Origin: Diphasiastrum complanatum
Taxonomy: Eukaryota; Streptophyta; Lycopodiopsida; Lycopodiales; Lycopodiaceae
Length of the DNA: 64,000 nucleotides
Assembly: GCA_029204225.1 (NCBI GenBank)
Contig: MU832104.1
Span: 1 to 64,000, forward strand
Reading direction: 5' to 3'
This document shows positions 1 to 9,890 of the stretch, in pieces. A program made the position numbers and the translations under genes. Positions within the stretch are counted from its first letter, which is position 1, and each line of letters begins with the position of its first letter. The notes beneath the pieces are model-generated. The model ran no database searches. It had not been told where the DNA came from and saw nothing but the letters and a program-made list of their open reading frames with translations.

Positions 1-2929
1 AGGCCTCCGCCCTCGGGCGCGCGCAAGCCTTCCGGGGCGGAAGGGCCTCAAGCAGGACCTTCCCCCCAAAAAATTTGCCTTGGAATGAGAAGGCGACACC
101 TTTTGCTCAGATTCTTACCAAAGAATTCAAATCAATTAAGGATTTCTTTCTAATTTTTCACACGTTGGCACTGCACAAGGGGCTCAGGCCTTCCGCCCTG
201 GTTGGGGGCACATGCTCTTGGGGGTTATTGTCCTCCTAAAATTTAGATCACCCTCTTTGACGGTTTGACAAATCTCTTTGACCAAAGAACAAACACTTGC
301 CATCCAAAGGCAAGGCCTAAAAATGGGAGATAGGCACTCCAAGGGCCATCCCTCATAACCTACCCACATTATTTCTAGTAAATAAAAAAACCTAAATAAA
401 TATATAAAAATAAATAAATAAATGAAAATAGGGCGATATTATTATTGACAACTTATCCTTACCTTCCGAACGCGTTTGAGTAGTAGCTTACCCGACTTGC
501 CTAGTATCTCTGGCACGCCAGGCTTTTAAGCCCGCCACCATTAAGATCCTGCCAGCTGGTCTACATCGATCGTTCAAAACAGTCCAAGTGGCACATAGGA
601 CGCGTGGCAAGCATCGGAGTGGGTGGACCTAAGATGTGTCGTGCTGATAAGATTCATCCCTGGCCCCTGGACCTTCCTTTCGCTGTTCCGTCTACTCGGC
701 CTTTGTTCAGTATCTTAAAGGCACCGGGCATTTCGAGAGCTCTACCGTTGGATTTACGATTAGCGTTCAGAACTCGCCACGTCCTAACCAGCTCTGACCG
801 TTGAGATGGATTTAAGTGGTATTACGACACGTGGCAAGATCTAGACCTTGGGCATGGAATATGCTGTGCCCAACGGCGCTATATCTCAGCTTTTTCCCAT
901 TCATTATAATATTTCCTTCTTCCTGCTGCTGTTGCTGTTGCCATTGCTGCCGCTGGCTGCTTTTCCTTTGCTTTTTCTTCTCTTTCTCCTTCGCTTTTCC
1001 TTCTGCCTGCTGCTCTGCGTATGCTCTCATTGATGATTCCTGCAGGTCGATGGTTGCTGTCCAATAGCGCATGCTTTGCATCTTCCTATACCCTATCTTT
1101 TGCGTTCTGCATCAGCCAATCCTTCCAACCCCTCTTTTACCCTCTGTTGGCAGCGAGTTTAGCGAAGCGCCTCTAAGTTTTCTCTTATTTGGCATCATTT
1201 TGCAACATCCCTCTATCAGGTATGCCCATTCGTACTGGTTTGATGCAGATCTGTTACGGTTTGTCGAAATTTCGTCATGCGATGGCATTTGTGTGCTTGT
1301 TAGGGTTTGTTTGGTGACACTTTATTTTCGTTGACAGTGTTCGTTCCTAATCTTGGGGCTTTGTTCATGTTTAGCGGCGGCAAGATCTGGTGGTTTTTCG
1401 TAAGATTGCTGCAGCCGTATTGTGAAGTTATACAACCGTACAGTTATTTTGGTATTTTCTTGGAACACATTCCAGATTGGAATATTTTCAAAGAAGCAGC
1501 GGCTTTTCGAGGGTTTGAAAGGAACATCATAAAGGCTCGTTATCTGTGAGATGGACCATGAGCCTGCCCAGTGATCATTCGTCTTCTTCATCTCACGAAC
1601 TGGCGCAACGGAGTTACAACCAGGCATATTCTCTTTACTCCGTGTCCTCAACTCTGTAGCATCTAGTCACTAAAGTTCGATTTCTTTTACTTTTGTTGCT
1701 ATTTATTTTTTACCTCGAAATAGCAGATTATGCTTTTGTTGCAGTCCTTTTTCCTTCGACTCATGCCATAGATACTGACTGCTTTACGGGTTTCCATCTT
1801 TGTTTGGCATGCTTCATTACCATTTACTGTGTTGGTGTTATTCTTTTTCGATACAGTCATGCGGTAATGTGGTTATGTCCCTTATTCTTGCTCATTTCTC
1901 TTCAATTCTTTCATTAGTGTTTTTTTGAAAGGCCTACTCTTCTTGCAATGGTGGCGCTTTGGTGGATGTCATCGCGGGTCAGATAAACTCACCTCGGGAC
2001 TTTATTTCTCAATGATTTGCAGTATATAGGAAAACATTCAAAGGTATTTGTGTGCCTCTTCATCTTATCAGAGTCAGGAGGTGGAGTGGTACACATCGTT
2101 GAGAAATTACGGTCTTTTTGCTAGAAAGGTCTACTCATGACATTTATATAGTGGTAAAGTCCATGTTTGCAAATCTCCCACTTGGCTTGCTCATTTGGGA
2201 AATTTCAGCTCTGGATCTGTTTTATTGGAACCTCTGGTCATGGCTTTCTGCAAGACCTGTTAGTGCTAATTCAAGGGAGGTAGGCTCCCTGCTTGCAGAT
2301 AATTAACTGCTGCCAACTACCAATGCCTATTAGAGCTATTGAACCCCATGTGTTGGCAATTCTTTACCAGGGGTGAAACCCCTAAATGTTAATGGCTTGC
2401 TGGGGCTCGGCTGGAGTCCACTTGCTAGATCTCGACTACCTAATTCCCATTGCCAGTTCAAAATAGCTGTACATCAGCATAGCAAGTCATTTGTGGAGGA
2501 GCATATAGGTGTTCATGAAACAAGTCAACTGTGCTCGGGTACCACCTAGCTACATACAATCAATTAGTGATACTTATGCCTAATGGGGCACCACTCCATA
2601 TAGGACAATTGGATCTGAAGTATTTAATCATCCGTGGGGCACCCAAATTTCAAAAAATTACTCTTTTCCTCAAAATGTGCACAACTAAGCTGAAGGTAAC
2701 TGCAGCTTGGGCAAGCCCGGAACAAACCTTTTTGGTTTCATACTAGTAACTGTAGTCTGTCTCTCCTGAAGGATTTCTTCAGTCAGCAGCGCATTTTATA
2801 AAGCTATAGGCTCATTGTCCGTGTGGGTTTTGTGGCTTTTGAATTATTTCCAGCTAGTCACTCGTCCATTTTCAACTTTTCATTTGTGTGGGAATTTCTT
2901 GTAAATAACATCAGTTCCATTATTTATAT
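1..2929. other. Unassigned region with leader-like pyrimidine tract
   Basis: No convincing coding sequence is seen. A CT-rich stretch at about 890-1220 resembles a plant 5' leader and ends in a good donor-like sequence (CTATCAG then GTATGC near 1219). Upstream lie a G-box/ABRE-like CACGTGGC at 828-835 and ACGCGTGGC near 600. Open frames here are short and low in complexity (Ser/Leu/Gln tracts from CTG and CTT repeats), so they are not called. The stretch could be the promoter and first untranslated exon of the plus-strand SMG7-like gene about 13 kb downstream, but only the orientation supports this. Confidence 0.3.
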
Positions 2930-3180
2930 CATAAAACCCACAGTTCCCAGAACCGTGGCAGGAACCATACCGTGGTACGGTTCACCTAAAAAATTAATTA
3001 ATTAATTAATCAATTAATTAATATCCTAATCCCCCCCCCCAAAAAAAAACCCTCATAGCTCGTTTTTTGACCCCTCTCTCTGTAAAAAAAAAATTAATTA
3101 ATCATTCCCCCTAAAAAAATATTGTGAACCGTACGGTTCTTAGAACCATACTGAACCGTTAACAGTTCATTAATTCTATG
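2930..3180. mobile_element. hAT-type MITE 1 (251 bp)
   Basis: Perfect 8-bp target duplications ATTTATAT flank the element (2922-2929 and 3181-3188). The ends are short inverted repeats: CATAAAACC on the left and, on the opposite strand, CATAGAATT on the right. Clusters of the word GAACCGT/ACGGTTC in both orientations lie just inside each end (about 2944-2993 and 3123-3172). The core is AT-rich with ATTAATT runs, a C10 tract at 3031-3040 and poly-A. There is no coding capacity. An 8-bp duplication is the hAT signature; subterminal repeats in both orientations are typical of transposase-binding regions. Confidence 0.75.
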
Positions 3181-3375
3181 ATTTATATTTAAGTTTATTT
3201 TCTAATAAAAAAGGGTTTTTAAGCACAAATTTGGCATGTACGAGTGTTTCATGGCATTTGAATTTGCCACATGTGAAATAGATTCTTTTGGTCAGAGAAT
3301 CTGACTTTTGAGAGAAAGAGAGAATTTTTTTAAAATTTCTTTTGGTACCAATAGGTACATAAGAGTGAAAAGTAC

Positions 3376-3377
<2 letters not shown>

Positions 3378-3417
<40 letters not shown>

Positions 3418-3448
3418 GAAGAAGAAGAAGAAGAAGAAGAAGAAGAAG
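3378..3448. repeat. (GA)n followed by (GAA)n microsatellite
   Basis: About 36 bp of GA repeats run into about 34 bp of GAA repeats. On the minus strand this reads (TTC)n(TC)n directly after the LINE 3' end (AAAAGACGTTAAC), so it is probably the simple-repeat tail of that LINE and not an independent microsatellite. Confidence 0.85.
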
Positions 3449-3449
3449 C

Positions 3450-4490
3450 TTTGTTAACGTCTTTTCCATGCCAAAAGGCGTATAAGACGAATAGGTACAT
3501 CAAAATGGATGGCACCAATATGGAGCAATGCCGTCAAAACAACATCACTAAAACCAAAACTAACTAAGAAGAGAAAAAATATCCCTTCAGTGCTCTAACT
3601 CTCAACCTAACTCTGAACAATCTCTAACAAGCGTCAATAAAAAAATGTTGTCCATCATGGAATATAACCTTTTTCCCTTTTGAATTCGCTTCCTCGATGA
3701 GTTGCTTACGGTCTTCATGGACGAAAATGTTGCTACCTTTAAGACATCCACGACGCTTAAGAACTTTGTCTCGATAATCAGTGTATTTGAAACGAATGAA
3801 AATTACCGAAGTGTCAAACTTACTACGCCATGCTGCTTTCACAACATCTTCCTGTTCCTCGTAAGAGAGTGAAGCTAACAGTTCCTTGGCTGCAAGAAGG
3901 GGCTCGGTTTCAAGAGAAAAACCTTGGACGCGAATGTTTTGGGTTTTATATTCCCTCTTGCTTTGTTCCTGCATTGCCTGTGAAATTACCATCGTATTCT
4001 TTCCTTCCGAGTTCTTGAGCAAGTCTGCCCAAGTTTTGGTCGAAGTTTGGATTTTGTCTTCCAGGGCTTTGACATGACTAGGATCAATTTGAGAGTTCTT
4101 GGCTGTCAACTATTCTTTGAGGTTTGCATTTTCATCTTCAAGCATCTTCACCTTTTCTTGTAGAGTGATACTACTGTACGAGTGCTTTTGAAGTTGGATT
4201 TCCATTCCGCTTATGATCGCCCGCATATCAAAATCCGTAAGTGGGGTTAGTACGGCAGTAGCTGGAGCAATGGTGGGAGTTGGTGAGGCAGGAACTTCAC
4301 TGGAAATTTTCTTGTGTTTCCGACGGGTGGTTACCCACTCAAAATCCATGGCGGTAGAGCCACAGATCAGCAACCCGCAACTAATTGCGCATCTCAACAG
4401 AAGAGATGAGCGTGCCCAAATTAGACCCTGCCCAGATCAGGCCAATGCTGCCCAGAGAGAGCGCTAGGCTGCCATTGCTGGAGGGGGAGT
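3450..4490 (-). mobile_element. LINE B: ORF1-only, internally deleted LINE
   Basis: Read on the minus strand, this holds a short 5' leader (from about 4490), one ORF1-like frame (4349-3624), about 170 bp of 3' UTR and a (TTC)n tail. There is no endonuclease, reverse transcriptase or other ORF2 sequence between ORF1 and the 3' end. The last bases (CTTTTGG...AAAAGACGTTAA) match the 3' tail of the neighbouring LINE A at 4530-4560, so both use the same kind of 3' end. ORF1 plus a family 3' end without ORF2 is the arrangement called 'half-a-LINE' (HAL1) in mammals. Extent is judged from tail homology and the ORF1 start. Confidence 0.6.
3624..4349 (-). pseudogene. LINE ORF1-like protein, one in-frame stop
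   Basis: The frame starts at the ATG at 4349 (MDFEWVTTRRK) and runs 242 codons including its terminal stop, interrupted by a single TAG at 4110-4112. The first part is basic and Pro/Thr-rich. A coiled-coil-like segment follows (IQLQKHSYSS..LQEKVKMLEDENANLKE) and continues after the stop. The C-terminal half has the usual LINE ORF1 nucleic-acid-binding pattern: an 'NIRVQGF' strand, a 'RDKVLKRRGCLKGSNIFV' region and a terminal 'KVIFHDGQHFFID'. Such proteins bind the LINE RNA and form the ribonucleoprotein particle. The assignment rests on pattern, not an alignment. Only one stop over the whole frame suggests a fairly recent copy. Confidence 0.6.
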
Positions 4491-4494
4491 GCCC

Positions 4495-4655
4495 TAGGCT
4501 GCTATCGAGAGAGAATTAGAATTAGAATTCTTATTATTAACGTCTTTTGGGACCCAAAGGTACATAAGACAAAAGAGAGTACAAAAAGTGAGGAGCATTG
4601 TCCGCATACAGACTTATTTACTAATAAAAAGGAAAGAACTAGTATATCTATCTCT
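4495..4655 (-). mobile_element. LINE A 3' tail, separated from its body by the TR-GAG insertion
   Basis: On the minus strand the sequence ends in TACCTTTGGGTCCC then AAAAGACGTTAA, followed by AATTCT repeats, resembling the 3' end of LINE B. Across the inserted LTR element (4661-9804) it joins the minus-strand LINE C-terminal coding remnant at 9891-10885. The two parts are therefore probably one LINE copy split by the later insertion. The AATTCT repeats run straight into the 5' leader of LINE B. Confidence 0.5.
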
Positions 4656-4660
4656 CTATA

Positions 4661-5578
4661 TGTTGCGCCGGCGCCTCAAAGGGCGCTGGGACTTGAGCGG
4701 TTTCCCCAACACGCGCTTAAGTCTAACATTCATCCATCATGCACTTACGTAAAAGCCAACTCAGAAACGTAACAAGCTTAACCATTTAGACTTAAGAAAA
4801 CTGGAATCCCAACCAACCCGAAAGCCAACTCAGAATCTGTCCCCAAAAGGTAACCAAAGGCAAAGACAAGCCACACATGAAACCCAAGGCATAGTGGTCG
4901 CCAACTGACCAATTGGCATAGCGGCAAGCCCCATGTCGATGACGGGGGGCCTTAGGCGCCAGCGACGCAAAAAGGTTGTAGTAAGGGTCCTTCCACTTGG
5001 ACCAGTCCCGGAGGCGAAACCGAAATGGTAATCATCCCCAAGGATCAACTTTATTAGATTTGGAAGAGGTTACATTCATACATAGACTGACCGGTCTCGG
5101 GGCCACCAACACGTACTGGGCATTGTGCCTGGCTCGTGCTGGTAGAGGGAGCTGAGACCTGGCGACTGGATTCCTGGCGCTGGTTGAGCTGCCCAAGTTT
5201 CTGTCTGCCGGACTCCCCCTATAGTTCTGCTGTGATTCGGCGCACCCCCTCTGGTTTGAAACATAGTGCTTTCTGGTAAAGCACGCTTTTTAGGACTTAG
5301 TTTTTATTTTGCTGATTAAGCCTGGCAAGCCTGGCAGAATCAGTCTGGCTCCCGGACATGGGTCCCGGGAGCCGTCCCGGCGGCCAAATCAACTTGCTTT
5401 TCTGACTAGGCCATGACTCGAGCTCCAGAGCTAGCTCATGACTTGTGACTACTTGACTGGCTCACCACAGGTCGGAGGCTCAGTCCTTGACGTTCTAACT
5501 TGCTTTGGGACCTTAGAGAGTGTCACCCCTTTGAGTCTTACAGGGCACGCTGGGTGCACCCGAGTCAGCTTTACAACA
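4661..5578 (-). repeat. 3' LTR of the TR-GAG element
   Basis: 918 bp, TGTTG...CAACA, with a near-identical copy at 8883-9804. It is the 3' LTR because the element reads on the minus strand. The outer flank is the target duplication CTATA. Confidence 0.92.
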
Positions 5579-5588
5579 TCCTCCCCTC
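5579..5588 (-). other. Polypurine tract of the TR-GAG element
   Basis: On the minus strand, GAGGGGAGGA immediately precedes the 3' LTR. It is the expected primer for plus-strand DNA synthesis during reverse transcription. Confidence 0.8.
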
Positions 5589-5945
5589 GTTTGAGAAAGC
5601 TGATGTCCTCATCAGGGCCAAACTAGAACCTAAGACTCATGGCACGGGCTTAATTCATCGGCCAGACTTTAGTCACATAGACAAGGGCACGGGCTTGATT
5701 CACCGGCCAAAGGAAACCAACTGTAAAGAGAAGTAATGATATTGTGTTTTGCACCCAGCACAGGAAAAGTGTGGATTTAGTTCACTTACGTAAAACCTGT
5801 GTAAAGCTGCTGCACTTAGACATTAGACTGAAGCTCACTCCTCAATGAGAAATGCGGCTTACTTTATTAACATGAAAGAAAAAGGTACTTACGGCTCCCT
5901 TAAGCCTCAGATATGTCGTTTTCGTCGCACGTCTGGATGAGTCCC

Positions 5946-8124
5946 CTAGGACTCTAGATATTTCGTTTGGTCGCCCAGGTTGAGCTCCTTGAGCTCTGCA
6001 TTGGCACTTAGATTCACCTCTGATGTAGAAGCTGCAGGCAATGTTGGCTCCATTTGACCTCGCGTCAGCTGGTTTGTCACTGTTGGATGTCCTTCGTTAA
6101 AGAAGTGAGCTTTCGCTTGGTCACACAAGGTGAGCTCCTTGAGCTCTGCATCGGCACTTGAATTCACCTTTGATGTAGAGACTGTAGGCAATGTTGGCTC
6201 CATTTGTTCCCGTGTCAGCTGGTCTGTCACTGTTGGCTGTCCTTCGTTAAAGAGGTGAATGAGATTGGGAGGAATGGTTGGCTCAGGTTCATTTGTGTCG
6301 TTCTTTTCTAGTTGGTCCCCTGGCACAGCTTTGACGACACAAGGTCTCCTGCCATTATATAATAACACAAGGTTAACCCCTTTTGCCAAGAAGGCCACCA
6401 CATGTTCGTTAAACCAGCTTAATCCCAAAATAGCGTCGAAGGCATCCATCTTCAAGATTGTGAACGTTAGTCGATTCTTCCAGGTTCCCAGGGAGATTGG
6501 TAAGTTGGTTGCCAATCTACAAGTGGTCATTGTACCTTTCGCGGTCTCCACACAAATAGGAGTCACATTTTCTTCACATTGGATGTCCAATTCCCCTGTC
6601 AATTTTTCTGACAAGTAGTTATGTGACGCCCCCAGGTCTACCATGAAGTAAATGATCCTGCCTTGAATACAGCCTTTCAGGTACAATAACTTTGATCCTC
6701 TCGCAGGAGTTGCCATAAGATGTTCACAATACGCCGCAAGTGCCCCTATTTGTTGTAAGGCATTTAGGTCAGACTCCGTCAAATCCGTTTCTGGGTCCTC
6801 TTCGTCATCCTGTTCACCATCTTCTTGATCAAATGCCTCTCTCTCCATCCTATCAAATCCTTCAATGGCAGCCATGATTTGCTTATTCAATGGTTTGGGG
6901 CATGACCTCCAAGAGTGACCTTGCTGATGACAGTTGAAGCAACGCATGGAACTGCCCACTGTTGGTGAGCTGTTGCTGTGACTAGCTGAAGGTCCAACAT
7001 TGTTTCTTCTCTGGAACATGTTCCCTTTATTGTTGCCTTGGTTGCCAAACCCTGTTTTTGTTGGGAATTTGTTCACGCTACTCGAGGCTTGGTTGCCATT
7101 TGAAGCTGAGTCCCCCCTTGAAAAGAAGCTCGGACTCGGTCTGGATCCACTAAATACTCTTGTTGAGGTTGCGGGAGCAGCTAGTGCCAATGTGCTCTCA
7201 TAATCACAAACCATTTCAGCTGCTTGAATAGTTGAATTGAAATCATGGGGCATGTAGCTGTCTATTGCACGCCGGGTCCAAGATTGCATTCCAAACAAGA
7301 GGTAATGAGTTTTGTCCGCCTCGGACATATCTTCAATAACCCATACACTCTGTCTGAATTTATTGAGGTACTCTCGCAATGACCCTTTCTGTTTGAGCCC
7401 CGATAATTTTGTCCTCAATCTCATGGTAACGCGGCTTTGAATGCGTCCCATGTCTGGAAATGCATTCCTGCCATCCGGTACCAGTTTGTAGTGTAGCCCT
7501 CAAAATATGCTAATGCCAAGTCCGTTCTTTCTTCCTCAGGAGTGTTCATCAGACGGAAGTAATGGTCCATGTGAACCAATCTTCCACAGCTCGAATGTCA
7601 CGCTCTCCTTTGAAAGTAGGTGGTGCTTTCACTTTGGCAGTCTTCCTTGGGCCTTCCGTGTTTCGCGCTCGTGGTTCTCTTGGTATCTGTGGAGGAGGCG
7701 CCACTGCATTCCCCCTAGTTGCTCCCAACTCTTCAAACCTGGCTTCGAGCTGTGTTAGCCCGTCTCTCATTTCTCTAGCAAGGTTAAATTGAGTAAGGTT
7801 CATGGTTCGCAAGGATGTTTGCCATTCTTTCCTTTCTGTTTCTCTGTTTTTCTTCACCTCGCTAAGCATAGCCGTCATTGCGCTTGATAAGTATTGTCGC
7901 ATCTTCACTTCAAAGAGGTCTTGTTGCGCCTCTGGCAAGGGTTCGTCTCTTGGTGTAGGTTCAGAAGGGCCACCCATCTCTTCTTGGAGAGGCGCCACTG
8001 TGGAGTGCATACGCTCTTTCTTTCTCTTGGACCTGGTGCCATCTCGATGCATGCGAGAGCTGTATTCTCGAGCCAGCTCTTGTCCGTTCGTCAATGCTCG
8101 TAACTCTTCAAGGTGGTCCTCCAT
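5946..8124 (-). pseudogene. TR-GAG gag-protease polyprotein, frameshifted
   Basis: The N-terminal frame (8124-7549, 191 aa) is charged and leads into a gag capsid start ('FKGERDIRAVEDWF'). A base is missing near 7570; the shifted frame reads MDHYFRLMNTPEEE and continues to about 7440, where a second shift restores the 7451-5946 frame (501 aa). That frame holds the end of the gag domain ('GSLREYLNKFRQ'), a CCHC knuckle (CFNCHQQGHSWRSC) near 6920-6945, and a retropepsin-like domain with the active-site loop MVDLGASHN (D-L-G where D-T/S-G is usual) and 'AILGLSWF'. The C-terminal tail is a 50-residue unit repeated twice. Gag packages RNA into virus-like particles; the protease normally cuts the polyprotein and is probably inactive here. 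The organisation is Ty3/gypsy-like. Confidence 0.85.
5961..6260 (-). repeat. Two 150-bp in-frame tandem repeats at the gag 3' end
   Basis: Units 5961-6110 and 6111-6260 are the same length (150 bp, 50 codons) and mostly identical. Each encodes a segment with 'HFFNEG/HLFNEG..PTVT.QLTR.QMEPTLP' and a Leu/Glu-rich end. The duplication keeps the frame. Confidence 0.88.
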
Positions 8125-8868
8125 TATAGTAAGAGGTGTACTTCCAACAGATTATCGCCTCAATCCTTTTTATTTTTGAAACTCTCCCTTCTGTCGGCCG
8201 GGCCCCACAACTCTCTTTTCTTCTTTATTAAATCAGCTTCAATGAAAATATCCCCTCCTCAGACTTAGCACGCCCACATCACCTGAGAGCCAAGTAGGAA
8301 CCAGGTCATTTGTGTCCAAGCAAGCACACAACAAACGGAACATACCAACCAAAGCAAACACAGAGGATCCCTCTCAAGCCACAAACCCCCCTATCGAACC
8401 ATCCGTGCTTTCACCATTAAGCAGCACATTGCCTCAGTCACGCCCCACCACTTTTTGGTCGATAGCCCTTATAGGTAAACGATCGGCAGCTATCCCGCAC
8501 CGGCAGCTAACCACCCGTGCTTTACACCCGAATTCGAGCAGCATCTCTGTATCAATGGTTAACCCGTACAGTTTGAATATGTCACCCCGCACCCCACAAG
8601 GCACAGACCGTGCTTTCACCAATCTAATGGCAGCAGATTGCCTCATCTGTCCTACGTGTAGACGGCGCCAGGCCCGAACCGCGGGAACTGACCGTGCTTA
8701 GACCTCGAGGGCAGCACTTTGACTCATCAAGTCCCCCGTTCTGCCGACCACCTCGACCGTGGACGCACCCGTGCTTACACTGTGGGCAGCACCTTGCGCA
8801 ACGGTTGTCTTGACAAATCCCAAAATGTGGCCATCCCTGTGAGACTTGCGTAGCTGACCGGCTAGTCG
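8125..8868 (-). other. Untranslated leader of the TR-GAG element
   Basis: Between the PBS and the gag start. The plus strand carries a recurring phrase 'ACCGTGCTT' or 'ACCCGTGCTT' (about 8401, 8513, 8607, 8690 and 8768) spaced about 80-110 bp apart, so the leader looks like old degenerate tandem repeats. No coding sequence is supported. Confidence 0.5.
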
Positions 8869-8880
8869 GCTCTGATACCA
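8869..8880 (-). other. Primer-binding site (initiator tRNA-Met) of the TR-GAG element
   Basis: On the minus strand, TGGTATCAGAGC lies 2 nt inside the right (5') LTR. It is the standard plant PBS complementary to the 3' end of initiator tRNA-Met. Confidence 0.92.
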
Positions 8881-8882
8881 CA

Positions 8883-9804
8883 TGTTGCGCCGACGCCTCA
8901 AAGGGCGCTGGGACTTGAGCGGTTTCCCCAACACGCGCTTAAGTCTAACATTCATCCATCATGCACTTACGTAAAAGCCAACTCAGAAACGTAACAAGCT
9001 TAACCATTCAGACTTAAGAAAATTGGAATCCCAACCAACCCGAAAGCCAACTCAGAATCCGTCCCCAAAAGGTAACCAAAGGCAAAGACAAGCCACACAT
9101 GAAACCCAAGGCATAGTGGTCGCCAAACTGACCAATTGGCATAGCGGCAAGCCCCATGTCGATGACAGGGACCCTTAGGCGCCAGCGACGCAAAAAGGTT
9201 GTAGTAAGGGTCCTTCCACTTGGACCAGTCCCGGAGGCGAAACCGAAATGGTAATCATCCCCAAGGATCGACTTTATTAGATTTGGAAGAGGTTACATTC
9301 ATACATAGACTGACCGGTCTTGGGGCCACCAACACGTGCTGGGCATTGTGCCTGGCTCGTGCTGGTAGAGGGAGCTGAGACCTGGCGACTGGATTCCTGG
9401 CGCTGGTTGAGCTGCCCAAGTTTCTATCTGCCGGACTCTCCCCCTATAGTTCTGCTATGATTCGGCGCACCCCCTCTGGTTTGAAACATAGTGCTTTCTG
9501 GTAAAGCACGCTTTTTAGGACTTAGTTTTTTATTTTGCTGATTAAGCCTGGCAAGCCTGGCAGAATCAGTCTGGCCCTCGGACATGGGTCCCGGGAGCCG
9601 TCCAGGCGGCCGAATCAATTTGCTTTCCTGACTAGGCCATGATTCGAGCTCCAGAGCTAGCTCATGACTTATGACTACTTGACTGGCTCACCACAGGTCG
9701 GAGGCTCAGTCCTTGACGTTCTAACTTGCTCTGGGACCTTAGAGAGTGTCACCCCTTTGAGTCTTACAGGGCACGCTGGGTGCACCCGAGTCAGCTTTAC
9801 AACA
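8883..9804 (-). repeat. 5' LTR of the TR-GAG element
   Basis: 922 bp, TGTTG...CAACA, about 97% identical by eye to 4661-5578. The outer flank is the target duplication CTATA (9805-9809). Confidence 0.92.
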
Positions 9805-9890
9805 CTATATCTAAGAAGAAGTATCAAAGCTTGACCACCAGCTTGTGAGGGTACAATGCAAAAGCTTAACCACCTGCCCTGCAGAGGAGA

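Larger units (their letters stand above)
4661..9804 (-). mobile_element. Non-autonomous LTR retrotransposon, TR-GAG type
   Basis: A complete element: LTRs at 4661-5578 and 8883-9804, both beginning TGTTG and ending CAACA; perfect 5-bp target duplications CTATA at 4656-4660 and 9805-9809; an initiator-Met primer-binding site beside the right LTR; and a polypurine tract beside the left LTR. All signals place it on the minus strand. The 3.3-kb interior encodes only a gag protein with a CCHC zinc knuckle and a retropepsin-like domain. No reverse transcriptase, RNase H or integrase motif exists in any frame, and only about 360 bp separate the gag stop from the polypurine tract. By eye the two LTRs differ at about 24 positions, roughly 97% identity. 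It must have been mobilised by another element's enzymes. Confidence 0.9.

Noticed and set aside
26-48. Short GC-rich hairpin (CCTTCCG-GGG-CGGAAGG)
   Set aside because: Only 7 bp of stem with no T-run or neighbouring gene; likely chance in a GC-rich patch.
812-1081. Gln/Lys-rich minus-strand frames
   Set aside because: They arise from CTG/CTT repeats in a pyrimidine-rich stretch; no domain, and overlapping frames are equally open.
2531-2746. Possible first SMG7 exon ending CTGAAG|GTAACT
   Set aside because: The donor is good, but the encoded peptide does not resemble the expected N-terminus before 'ALELEKQ'.
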